Program-made: the position numbers and the translations under genes | The notes under the pieces: generated by a model | Told to the model about the DNA's origin: nothing | The model's input: the letters and a program-made list of their open reading frames with translations, nothing else | Databases searched by the model: none | DNA from: Desulfobulbaceae bacterium | GTDB taxonomy: Bacteria; Bacteroidota; Ignavibacteria; Kapaibacteriales; UBA2268 | Direction of reading: 5' to 3' | Assembly: GCA_018335795.1 (NCBI GenBank) | Contig: JAGXRP010000082.1 | Coordinates: forward strand, 106,497 to 170,496 | DNA: 64,000 nt | Shown here: positions 8,486-16,830 of the stretch, one piece after another | Layout of the letters: each line of letters starts with the position of its first letter | How positions within the stretch are numbered: position 1 is the first letter of the stretch

Positions 8486-10888
8486 TCATATCCTCACCCC
8501 TATTATTGTTATATCGTCTATTTGGTGCTTTTCACCTTGATGAGCTGCGAGTTCGATGTTTAATATTTTATGTTGTTCCGAAAGTGGGTAATCGGCGATG
8601 GATTCAAGCAAAGCCAGAAATCGGCGTGTGCTGAATTTTTTGCCGTCTTCGTTCATCTGGTCAGCGAAACCGTCGGTGGTCAGGTAAAGTGTAATATTTT
8701 CTGCTTTTTCGATTTCAACGGAATTGAATTGATATTCATCATTCTTCGTACTTCCGGCTATGCCCCGTTTGTCGGTTTTGATTATTTCCAATGTACCATT
8801 CTTGAGATACAATGGTCGCCCGGCACCTGAGAACTTAATCTTATCTTGATGAATGGCAATTAACGCTACTTCCATTCCATCACGTGTTTGGTTTTCTGAT
8901 AAACGTTGATTAAGAATGTCTGTTACTTTTTCATTAATATATGTCAGAATTTCAGCCGGGTCGCTTAATCTCTTGCCAAGAACCGCATCATCCAAGGCTG
9001 TAGAAGCAATTACAGTAAGCATAGCGCCCGGTATTCCATGTCCTGTGCAATCAATCGCCGCTAAGAATTTAATACCTTCCACTTCCTGAAACCAATATGA
9101 ATCACCCGACACAATATCTTTCGGTTTATAGAATATTAGAATATCATTGAAAGCATTTTTAAGTGTACTTTCCCAAGGTAAAATTGCATGCTGTATTGTG
9201 GAAGCATAGGTTATAGAGGCATAAATTTGTTCGTTTTTTTCCTGAAGTACTTCTTTCTGTCCTTCAACCAACTCCTTTTGAGATTCAACAATTATTTTTT
9301 GGTTTTCTATTTCTTCTTTCTGTTTTGCTAACTCTTCACTAAGCTTTTTCTTCTCACGAAAACGGATAAATGCGATTAGAAACATAACTATGAAAACAAT
9401 GACTCCTGCTATAAAAAAGTTCCTTTGAAGATTTTTGGCTTTCAATTCTGAATTTTGTTTTTCTTTTTCTTTATCTAATGATTCAATTTGACTTTTTTGT
9501 AGCTTCATTTGAATTTCAGACAAACTAAGCTGTTTTTCCTTTTCTTGTCTTTCGGCTTGTTCTTTCAAAAATGCAAGATGTTGAACTTCTTTTTCTTTTT
9601 CTGCTAAACTAATTTTTTGATTTTTTTGTAACAATTCTGCATTAAATAATTGATTATCTTTAATTAAAAGTAGATTTTCTTTCTCTTTAATTTCTAGTTC
9701 TCGTTTGGATTCTATATTTACAATTTCTTTTTCCTTATCAATCGAGAAAATGGAATCTTGAAGAGTAGTATATTTTACATAGCTATCGAAAGCTTGTTTA
9801 TGATCGCCTTTTAAAGATTGTATCTGACTTCTTAGCTGATAATTGCCGGATAATGCCTGAATATCTCCCATACGCTCCCTTATTACAAGTGCACTATCAT
9901 TATATAACATAGACTTTTCTAGAGCTGAGCTAATATTATCTTTAAAATTTCTTGCTAATAAGTTTTTTGCTCCTTCAGTTTCTCCTTTTGCAGCCAAGTA
10001 ATAAATATTGCTAATATTTGAAAGATTTCGAGATCTCCAGTTAATGTTGTTCATCTCTGTGTTCAAATCTAGTGCCTGGAAATAATATTCCAATGCGCTC
10101 TTCAAGTCATCTCTATCCAAACAATTGTTGCCCAAATTGTTTAGATTGCCAGCAATGGCATATTTATTCCCTATCTCCTCATTCAGTTGAAGTGCCTTCA
10201 ACTGATATTCCAAAGCTATGTCATAATTCTTCAAACGCGCACTAAGTAGTCCATAATTTGTGTAATAACCTGCAAGGTTATCCTTGTCTCCTAATTCTTC
10301 ACTCAATTTTCCAATTAACTCAATATATTTTATCGCACTTTTATAATCTAACTGATAGTTATACACAATAAATATACTGTTATACACTCTTAACAATCCA
10401 TCCTTATCATCTAATAGCTCAAAATATTTCATTGCATTAAAATAATGTCCAAGAGCTTTTGGGTATTCAGATAAATCTTGACAAGCTTGTCCGGCATTTA
10501 GCAAAGAAGCAGCCATTCCACTAATATTACCTAATTCCTCGTTGTATTTAAAGCTATTTATATGACTTTCTAATGATTTGGAATATTCAGAATTTGTATG
10601 ATATTGTGCTCCTAAAGATCCATAAGCTATGGCAATTCCCCTTTTCCAATTAAGCTTTTTTGCCAATTCCAATTGCTTTTTTGCATAAGGAAGACCTTTA
10701 TCAGTTCGCATCATTAAATATTCCCACGCAATATCATCCAATAATTTTACTTTATTCGTATCTTCTTTCATCTTAGGGAGTTCTTTAAGTAGAGAGTCAA
10801 CTATCGCTTGTCCCTGAAGTTGGGCAAATATTAATTGAGAATTAAAAATTACGAATGCAATTGTTAATACCAACAATACTTTCCTCAT
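8486..10888 (-). CDS. TPR sensor - membrane anchor - SpoIIE-type PP2C phosphatase
   Basis: An 800-aa signalling phosphatase. A signal peptide or N-terminal anchor (1-22) is followed by TPR repeats (about 40-340; e.g. LNNLGNNCLDRDDLKSALEY), a long coiled coil (about 385-485) and a transmembrane helix near 488-508 (NFFIAGVIVFIVMFLIAFI). A second coiled coil and a SpoIIE/PP2C domain (about 575-800) follow, with the metal-binding block AAIDCTGHGIPGAMLTVIAS and a LTTDGFADQMNEDGKKF motif. The TPR part should face the periplasm and the phosphatase the cytoplasm, dephosphorylating Ser/Thr of a partner such as an anti-sigma-antagonist; no such partner is in the window. It is the last gene of a four-gene operon, with its ATG overlapping the upstream stop by 4 bases. 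It is closely related in layout to the protein at 14315-16582. Confidence 0.92.
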   Translation of the reverse strand: MRKVLLVLTIAFVIFNSQLIFAQLQGQAIVDSLLKELPKMKEDTNKVKLLDDIAWEYLMMRTDKGLPYAKKQLELAKKLNWKRGIAIAYGSLGAQYHTNSEYSKSLESHINSFKYNEELGNISGMAASLLNAGQACQDLSEYPKALGHYFNAMKYFELLDDKDGLLRVYNSIFIVYNYQLDYKSAIKYIELIGKLSEELGDKDNLAGYYTNYGLLSARLKNYDIALEYQLKALQLNEEIGNKYAIAGNLNNLGNNCLDRDDLKSALEYYFQALDLNTEMNNINWRSRNLSNISNIYYLAAKGETEGAKNLLARNFKDNISSALEKSMLYNDSALVIRERMGDIQALSGNYQLRSQIQSLKGDHKQAFDSYVKYTTLQDSIFSIDKEKEIVNIESKRELEIKEKENLLLIKDNQLFNAELLQKNQKISLAEKEKEVQHLAFLKEQAERQEKEKQLSLSEIQMKLQKSQIESLDKEKEKQNSELKAKNLQRNFFIAGVIVFIVMFLIAFIRFREKKKLSEELAKQKEEIENQKIIVESQKELVEGQKEVLQEKNEQIYASITYASTIQHAILPWESTLKNAFNDILIFYKPKDIVSGDSYWFQEVEGIKFLAAIDCTGHGIPGAMLTVIASTALDDAVLGKRLSDPAEILTYINEKVTDILNQRLSENQTRDGMEVALIAIHQDKIKFSGAGRPLYLKNGTLEIIKTDKRGIAGSTKNDEYQFNSVEIEKAENITLYLTTDGFADQMNEDGKKFSTRRFLALLESIADYPLSEQHKILNIELAAHQGEKHQIDDITIIGVRI

Positions 10889-12312
10889 ATCCGTACCCCT
10901 ATTATTGTTATATCATCTATTTGGTGTTTGTCGCCTTGATGAGCAGCGAGTTCTGAATTTAGCAAGTTATACTGCTCACGTAACGGTTTATCTGCTATTG
11001 TATATAGCAATTCTTTGAATCTTTTTGAACCATACTTTTTGCCTCTGACGTTCATTTGGTCGGCGAAGCCATCGGTAGTTAGATAGAGCGTTAATGTTTG
11101 GTCTTTAAATTCAGTTACGTAATCTGTAAATACGCGCTCGTCTTCTTTTTGGCGCCCACCTATAGAATACTTATCCCCTTTCAATTCCCTAAATTTCTTT
11201 TCTCCATTTTTAACTTGGACGATCCACAAAGGTCTTTTGGCACCTGCAAAAACAAGCAAACTTTGATTTTTATCGAATGCGAGCAAACATACCTCCATCC
11301 CGTCCATTTGTCTCGAATCATCCACATCTTGCTTTAGAGTAGTTCGGACTCCTTCGTGTAACAATTTCAATATTGCCGATGGCTTTGTAATTCCTTGCAA
11401 AATGACAATTTGGCTAAGCAAGTCATTACCTATCATTGACATGAATGCTCCGGGAACGCCATGACCCGTACAATCAACCACAGCTATAAACCTCCAATCC
11501 TTAGTTTCGGCAAACCAGTAAAAATCTCCCGAAACTACATCTTTTGGTCTGTAAAAAATCATATTGTCAGGGAACAAGTTGCTAAGTTCTAATTTTGAAG
11601 GCAAAATTACAGACTGAATATCTTTAGCATATTGAATTGAAGCAGTGAGAGCTTTATGTTGCTCTTCAATCAATGCTTTTTGCTCAGAAATCTCATTGTT
11701 AAATTTTTGAAGTAAATCGTTTGAACTGATTAGTTTCAATTCGCTATTGGCGCTTTGTTTGACGAAATACCAAATGACAAACACAATAATAATACTTGCC
11801 GACATCACTCCAAAAAATTTCTCCATTTTCATCGTTTCTGCAGATAATATAATTGGCTCGGAAATGATATTGGGGAAAAAAGTTGTAATAATAATGCTTG
11901 AAGTAGGCAACATGAGTGCGATAATCAGTTTAACTTTATCTTTTAAACTGAACAATAGAAATACAACACCAAAACTTGCTATAGTTAGAAAGTGTTGATT
12001 TCCCGTTCCACCGGACATTAATTCCTTGATTAATGGGGCTGCTGTACCGGCTACCATCAGGAAATATTTGGCAAAATCATAATATTGTTTTGTGTTCATG
12101 TAATATGCAAAAAGGAACAGTACTGTCGAGATTGCTGAAATAGCGCTATGATAAAAATCACTCGTATATAAAAATAAAAATATTCGCAAAAAAGCAACTC
12201 CGGAAGCCAGTAAAAGTATGTAATTGGTAATGATTACACCTTTTTCTTCATGTGCTGTCATACCGGGCTTTACGCCTTTTATAGTAATATTCTTTATGAA
12301 ACTTTTGTTCAT
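10885..12312 (-). CDS. Six-TM membrane protein with SpoIIE-type PP2C phosphatase domain
   Basis: A 475-aa signalling phosphatase without TPRs. Residues about 27-200 contain roughly six hydrophobic helices (IITNYILLLASGVAFLRIFL, later SASIIIVFVIWYFVK). A short coiled coil (about 205-235) and a SpoIIE/PP2C domain (about 250-475) with FIAVVDCTGHGVPGAFMSM and LTTDGFADQMNVRGKKYGS follow. Its last 14 residues (AAHQGDKHQIDDIT...) closely match those of the neighbouring phosphatase. It is the third gene of the operon; its ATG overlaps the preceding stop by 4 bases, and its own stop overlaps the next ATG. The TM bundle is probably the sensory input, perhaps responding to a membrane or lipid signal handled by the two upstream genes (inference). 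Confidence 0.9.
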   Translation of the reverse strand: MNKSFIKNITIKGVKPGMTAHEEKGVIITNYILLLASGVAFLRIFLFLYTSDFYHSAISAISTVLFLFAYYMNTKQYYDFAKYFLMVAGTAAPLIKELMSGGTGNQHFLTIASFGVVFLLFSLKDKVKLIIALMLPTSSIIITTFFPNIISEPIILSAETMKMEKFFGVMSASIIIVFVIWYFVKQSANSELKLISSNDLLQKFNNEISEQKALIEEQHKALTASIQYAKDIQSVILPSKLELSNLFPDNMIFYRPKDVVSGDFYWFAETKDWRFIAVVDCTGHGVPGAFMSMIGNDLLSQIVILQGITKPSAILKLLHEGVRTTLKQDVDDSRQMDGMEVCLLAFDKNQSLLVFAGAKRPLWIVQVKNGEKKFRELKGDKYSIGGRQKEDERVFTDYVTEFKDQTLTLYLTTDGFADQMNVRGKKYGSKRFKELLYTIADKPLREQYNLLNSELAAHQGDKHQIDDITIIGVRI

Positions 12313-12974
12313 ATTGGTGATTTCCTACTTTTATGTACAATGAATAAGTAATAAATATCTAACAGCAGTACCACTGTTGTGATGAACATCAGAAAATAAT
12401 TTTCGTTCCAATGCCAAACCAATGCAACTGAAATTAGTCCTGTTCCAAGCATCTTGTACCAAGCAACCTGTATTGAGAAGAGCGATTTATCGTCTTGATT
12501 GACAAATAGGAAAATGTATAATGCGGAAATCATGATATTGTCGAGGTATGCTGAAATTGTTCCAATTTCTGTATCGTATCCGGCATTTTTAAATGTATAG
12601 AAAAATATCAATCCAAAAATGACTGTAATGATAGCTATTATTTTAGAATTATCACGAAAGAATTGGTTTTGGAACTGTTTGTAGCCATATTTCAAAATTC
12701 CCCAAAATATGAAACAATCAAAGAAAAACCACAAACTATATCCAATTTGAATCGAAGTTCCCATGTAGTCACCAACAGAGCTACCGAATGGGAAGCTCCA
12801 TATGAATTCCCATGCGATATTAAGACTTACAACGATTAGGGGAATCTCCACAAATTGTTTGCTTTTAATATTTTTTATATAAATTATATATGTGAGCAGC
12901 CAAAAGATGCATCCAATAATGAAAAGAATCATTTGGGACAGATTCAAATTTTGAAGATTGAGCAAATTATCCAT
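12309..12974 (-). CDS. Seven-TM protein resembling the Pyr4/PaxB membrane terpene cyclase family
   Basis: A 221-aa protein made almost entirely of seven hydrophobic helices. TM2 contains SLNIAWEFIWSF (Glu56), TM3 contains SLWFFFDCFIFW (Asp86) and the last TM contains VVLLLDIYYLF (Asp206). Fungal and bacterial transmembrane terpene cyclases of the Pyr4/PaxB type are about 220-245 aa with seven TMs. They need an N-x-x-W-E Glu in TM2 and an Asp in the last TM; the layout here matches from memory, but no alignment was possible. It lies 3 bases after the DUF2236 oxygenase gene, with its ribosome binding site inside that gene's end (AGAGG). It overlaps the phosphatase gene by 4 bases. It could otherwise be an uncharacterised 7-TM sensor partner. 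Confidence 0.55.
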   Translation of the reverse strand: MDNLLNLQNLNLSQMILFIIGCIFWLLTYIIYIKNIKSKQFVEIPLIVVSLNIAWEFIWSFPFGSSVGDYMGTSIQIGYSLWFFFDCFIFWGILKYGYKQFQNQFFRDNSKIIAIITVIFGLIFFYTFKNAGYDTEIGTISAYLDNIMISALYIFLFVNQDDKSLFSIQVAWYKMLGTGLISVALVWHWNENYFLMFITTVVLLLDIYYLFIVHKSRKSPI

Positions 12975-12977
12975 TTC

Positions 12978-14141
12978 TTACCTCTTTTTAAATAATGATT
13001 GCAAATGATTATCTAATTGCCAATCTTTACGAAGACTTGGAGGGATATAAATACCGGTATCTTCGCCCTCAGAAATGTATTTTTCTAATCCTATTAAGAG
13101 TTTCATATTCACATAATGCGAAGTAATTTTTGAAATAAATCCTCTACTTTCGAACTTCAACAACCATATTCCTAATATAAATGAGATAACAGCTATAGGA
13201 TTGTAAAATTTCGGGGTCCGTACTCCGACAATCTTTGTAGTATTATCCCCCAAAAGTCTGTGCATCATTATCGGAATAACATCGTATAAATATTTTTCGT
13301 GCAATATCTCATCTAAAAATTCTACTAATAGATTAGTGAGGTCACTACCTGCTGTCGTGGGTTCAAAATGTCTTTCCGTAATCATTTTCCAAGTTTGTAG
13401 AGCAGAATGATAATCATGAGGCATCAATTTCTCGTCAATACCAATAAGAAATCCGACGCATTTCCACAAATGCAAAATAGCGTCCTTTTCATTTACTGAA
13501 ATTTTGAAGCCAAGATGCTCCATTCCTTCGATAACTACACATGAAAATGCAAGCATAGTTCCCAACAAATCTTCTTGATTAATGGGATAGCCGTAATGAG
13601 CAGCATCATATTCGATTCTTCCACGCTTGACTTCTCGCATAAAATAATATCTGATTGAAGCGTGCATCAGTCTAACTTTGAGAGAAGTTGCAATTCCTCT
13701 GCCATTTTCTTCCAACCCACCCGGCGACATAACATCAAGCACAAACTGTGCTGTTTGGGCTACTCGTCGTCTGGTATGTTCTGTAAGGCGTCCTGTTTTG
13801 TACAAAACTTCGGCACCCTTTCCACAAGCATAACATTCAGGAAGTGATTTACAAAAATAAGAAATTACGAAAACAGGACCTATACGAGTGAAAGCTTCTT
13901 GCGCCAATTTAATTTTTTCTATATCAGCCCATGCCGGTAGTGCGGAATTTTCATTAATGTAATCAGTAAAGTCTGTGGGGATGTCAGGTTTGTGTATTTG
14001 GTTGTTGTAAACCAATGATTTGAAGAAAATATTAATTTGAGATAATTCATGTTTCTCGACAACCTGCGCTATGAAATCATCAGCATGAGCGTCTCCGCAT
14101 TTTCTGGCATCGTCGAGAATATCATTTGTAATCTGCGCCAA
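12978..14141 (-). CDS. DUF2236 (MpaB / latex-clearing protein-like) oxygenase
   Basis: A 387-aa protein with features of the ER-bound MpaB / rubber-oxygenase (Lcp) superfamily, heme proteins that oxidatively cleave isoprenoid chains. Start: TTG at 14141, 8 bases after AGGAG; the open frame extends to another TTG at 14174 that lies upstream of this ribosome binding site. Seen here: a TGRLTEHTRRRVAQTAQFV block with Arg126 and Thr130, then KVRLMHASIR with His160, then INQEDLLGTMLAFS. In the Lcp enzyme of Streptomyces K30 the essential residues are, from memory, Arg164, Thr168 and the heme ligand His198. The spacings (4 and 30) are identical; Lys167 would correspond to Gln129 here. It is the first gene of a four-gene operon with a terpene-cyclase-like membrane protein and two phosphatases. 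Substrate unknown. Confidence 0.8.
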   Translation of the reverse strand: MAQITNDILDDARKCGDAHADDFIAQVVEKHELSQINIFFKSLVYNNQIHKPDIPTDFTDYINENSALPAWADIEKIKLAQEAFTRIGPVFVISYFCKSLPECYACGKGAEVLYKTGRLTEHTRRRVAQTAQFVLDVMSPGGLEENGRGIATSLKVRLMHASIRYYFMREVKRGRIEYDAAHYGYPINQEDLLGTMLAFSCVVIEGMEHLGFKISVNEKDAILHLWKCVGFLIGIDEKLMPHDYHSALQTWKMITERHFEPTTAGSDLTNLLVEFLDEILHEKYLYDVIPIMMHRLLGDNTTKIVGVRTPKFYNPIAVISFILGIWLLKFESRGFISKITSHYVNMKLLIGLEKYISEGEDTGIYIPPSLRKDWQLDNHLQSLFKKR

Positions 14142-14171
14142 TTTAGTCACTCCTAATAATATAGCAAAGTA

Positions 14172-14179
14172 CAAAAATA
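14172..14179 (-). promoter_or_regulatory. Possible -7 box of the oxygenase operon
   Basis: Read on the minus strand this is TATTTTTG, fitting TAnnTTTG, 30 bases before the TTG start. A TTGG, not TTTG, lies at the -33 position. Weak evidence in AT-rich DNA. Confidence 0.3.
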
Positions 14180-14240
14180 AACCAAAATGTCGCCATTTCC
14201 AATTAATTTATATTAACATTTCAACATCTAATTAACATTA

Positions 14241-14262
14241 ATAAAGTTTATGTGAACTTTAT
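14241..14262. promoter_or_regulatory. Inverted repeat upstream of the oxygenase operon
   Basis: ATAAAGTT - 6 bases - AACTTTAT is a perfect inverted repeat in the 173-base gap between the TPR phosphatase and the oxygenase operon. Lack of a T-run argues against a terminator. It could be an operator, about 60 bases upstream of the candidate -7 box. Confidence 0.35.
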
Positions 14263-14314
14263 ATTTATAACGGGTTAAATGCGGCATTATACGTTACAAA
14301 TCTGTTTCAATATG

Positions 14315-16582
14315 TTACAATTTAACACCTAAAATTGTAATATCGTCAATTTGGTTTTTGTTACCCTGATGAGCAGCCAATTCGCGAATTAATATCTCAT
14401 GTTGATTTTTGAGGGGTTTCGTAGATATATTTTTCAGAAGTTCATGGAATTTTTTTGTCCCGAATTTTTTACCTTCTTCATTCATTTGGTCTGCGTATCC
14501 GTCTGTCGTTAAATATATTACCATTCCATCACGAATCGGACATTCGTATGACTTATATTCATAGTCTAAATTATTCAAGTATCCGGCAATACCTTTGCGG
14601 TCTGTTTTGATAATCTCGAGTTCCTTATCAAAAATATAAAGTGGTCTGCCGGCACCCGAAAATTGCATTTTTTCCTTATGAATTGCAAGCAATGCTATTT
14701 CCATTCCATCTCGAGATGTGTTCTCATAATCTCTCTGGTGCAAAATCTCAGTAACTTTCTTATTAATGTGCTGCAAAATTTCTGAGGTATTTGTGAGTTT
14801 CTTACTAACGACAGCATCATCGAGTGCTGTGTTGGCAATTACAGCTAACATCGAACCGGGTACTCCGTGTCCTGTGCAATCTACAGCTGCCACAAATTTT
14901 ATACCGTTAACATTTTGGTACCAATAGCAATCCCCAGATACAATTGCTTTGGGTATATAAATCGAAAAATGCTCCTTGAAAGCATTAATAAGTGTATTTT
15001 CCCATGGTAGCAGTGCGTTCTGGATTGATGATGCATAACGAATTGATGAAAAAACATGCTCATTCATTTCTTCAAGGCTCGCTCTTTGAATCTCAATTTC
15101 TTGATTTTGGGATGTTAATTTTTCGCTTAACTTCTTCTTTTCTCTAAATCTAAAGTATATTGTTGTCAACAAAATTATGAGGAAGAATACGCTGCCAAAC
15201 AATATTGATTTGTACAAATCATTGATATGGTCAATGGCTTCCAAACTTTTGATTCTTTCATCTTTTAGTTGGATGTCACGTTCGGCAATTGATTCTGAAG
15301 CTTTCTTATTTTCAGAAGAAAATATACTGTCCTGCATAGTCTTATGCTTCTTAAAAGACTCGTATGCTACTTGATAATCACCCAACAATTCACAAACTAA
15401 GGCTAATTTTTCGTGATAATAAGATAATTTATGAATGTCGTCTAATTCAGTCAAAGTGCTTATGGCTTTATTAAGGTAAAAATAGCTTTTATTCAAGATT
15501 GACTTTTTCAAATCATCATTCAAAATATTAGATATATTATTTGTGTCACCATTTGGGTATAGGACTTGATTCAGATAGGTAGTCCCGATATTTCCATAGT
15601 TGGTAGCTCTACCATTTATATTGTCAATTTTTTCGTTTATTTCGAGAGCTTTATGAAAATATTTAAGCGATTCTTCATAATTACCAATTTTTTGTTGAAC
15701 GTCACCCAAGTTGCTGTAATTATTGGCAATTGAACGTTGATTGCCAATTTGTAAATTAATTTTGAGAGATTCTTTGAAAAATTCATTCGCAAGTTTGTAT
15801 TCATTTTGGTGAGTATAAATTACACCAATATTATTGATATTGTTAGCTAAATTGACTTTTCTTCCTAATTCAGCATTAATATCTCTAGCTTTCAGGTAAT
15901 ACTCAATTGCTTTGTCAAAAATATTTTGTCGAGAATAAATCAATCCAATATTCTCCAAATTATTAGCTACACCAACTTTCCTTCCAATTTCTTCATTAAC
16001 ATTTAGAGATTGAATATAATTTTCGATTGCTTTACTATAATTCAATTTATTTCGATAAATATTTCCGATATTGTATAAATTACTCGCAATAGCATTCTTT
16101 TTTCCTAATTCTTGATTAATTTTCAAAGCCTTTTCATAATATTCAAGAGATTTATCGTAATCAAAATCTCTGGAATACATAATTGCAATGTTATTGTAAT
16201 TTGTGGCAATTCCACTTTTGTACTGAATACGTCTATTGATTGCAATAGATTTTTCGAAATAATCGAGAGCTTTCTCATTTTCCGATAGCGACATGTAGTT
16301 AGTACCAATGGCATTATATGCTTCGGAAATACCTTTGTCCCATTTAATTTTGCTTGCTAAATTATAAGCCATTTTACCATAATAAACACCATTCTGGGGG
16401 TCTATTCCTTGGTAGCTGAACGATAATTGAGCCAATAATATTACTCCTGTCGAATCATCACGCAAATTTGTTACCTCGTTCAACAAGGAATCTATCCTCA
16501 GTTGCCCCTGGACTTGAGATAGTGCAACTTGATTACTGAGTAATGAAAATGAAAACATTAGCAATATAAATATTAATCTCAT
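14315..16582 (-). CDS. TPR sensor - membrane anchor - SpoIIE-type PP2C phosphatase (paralogue)
   Basis: A 755-aa signalling phosphatase. The start is the ATG at 16582 (MRLIFILLMFSFSLLS signal peptide); a longer open frame begins with a TTG at 16603. Residues about 35-400 hold about nine TPR units (e.g. NNIAIMYSRDFDYDKSLEYY). A TM helix near 465-485 (ILFGSVFFLIILLTTIYF) and a coiled coil follow, then a SpoIIE domain (about 530-755) with AAVDCTGHGVPGSMLAVIAN and a LTTDGYADQMNEEGKKFG motif. The N-terminus shares the LSQVQGQLRIDSLLNEV-type opening with the 800-aa protein (LQGQAIVDSLLKELP), so the two are clear paralogues. It is monocistronic or at most loosely linked to the operon 173 bases downstream. 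Confidence 0.92.
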   Translation of the reverse strand: MRLIFILLMFSFSLLSNQVALSQVQGQLRIDSLLNEVTNLRDDSTGVILLAQLSFSYQGIDPQNGVYYGKMAYNLASKIKWDKGISEAYNAIGTNYMSLSENEKALDYFEKSIAINRRIQYKSGIATNYNNIAIMYSRDFDYDKSLEYYEKALKINQELGKKNAIASNLYNIGNIYRNKLNYSKAIENYIQSLNVNEEIGRKVGVANNLENIGLIYSRQNIFDKAIEYYLKARDINAELGRKVNLANNINNIGVIYTHQNEYKLANEFFKESLKINLQIGNQRSIANNYSNLGDVQQKIGNYEESLKYFHKALEINEKIDNINGRATNYGNIGTTYLNQVLYPNGDTNNISNILNDDLKKSILNKSYFYLNKAISTLTELDDIHKLSYYHEKLALVCELLGDYQVAYESFKKHKTMQDSIFSSENKKASESIAERDIQLKDERIKSLEAIDHINDLYKSILFGSVFFLIILLTTIYFRFREKKKLSEKLTSQNQEIEIQRASLEEMNEHVFSSIRYASSIQNALLPWENTLINAFKEHFSIYIPKAIVSGDCYWYQNVNGIKFVAAVDCTGHGVPGSMLAVIANTALDDAVVSKKLTNTSEILQHINKKVTEILHQRDYENTSRDGMEIALLAIHKEKMQFSGAGRPLYIFDKELEIIKTDRKGIAGYLNNLDYEYKSYECPIRDGMVIYLTTDGYADQMNEEGKKFGTKKFHELLKNISTKPLKNQHEILIRELAAHQGNKNQIDDITILGVKL

Positions 16583-16617
16583 AAATTCTTTTATTCCAAT
16601 CAAATTTATTTAACTTA

Positions 16618-16647
16618 CAAATGTAATAAAGGATTCTATCGAATCCT
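16618..16647 (-). promoter_or_regulatory. Candidate promoter with operator-like palindrome
   Basis: On the minus strand, TACATTTG (16625-16618) fits the TAnnTTTG -7 box 35 bases before the ATG. Directly upstream lies a perfect palindrome AGGATTC-TATC-GAATCCT (16630-16647), occupying the region between -7 and -33 where a repressor would act. Confidence 0.4.
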
Positions 16648-16783
16648 AATGAAATCGTCAATTATTATATTAAATAATGTTCATTATTAGAGATTAGGAG
16701 TATCAAAGTAAGTCATAGCCACATATATGTTTTATGTCTATCTAATATTGAATAAGTAAACATAAGGCTTCTTGGTATTTATA

Positions 16784-16811
16784 TAAAAAAAAAGGGAGCA
16801 TTTGCTCCCTT
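16784..16811 (-). terminator. Rho-independent terminator of pckA
   Basis: A 9-bp stem AAGGGAGCA / TGCTCCCTT. On the minus strand it is followed by a run of T, 20 bases after the pckA stop. Confidence 0.88.
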
Positions 16812-16830
16812 AAAATTACTTTGAAATGCT

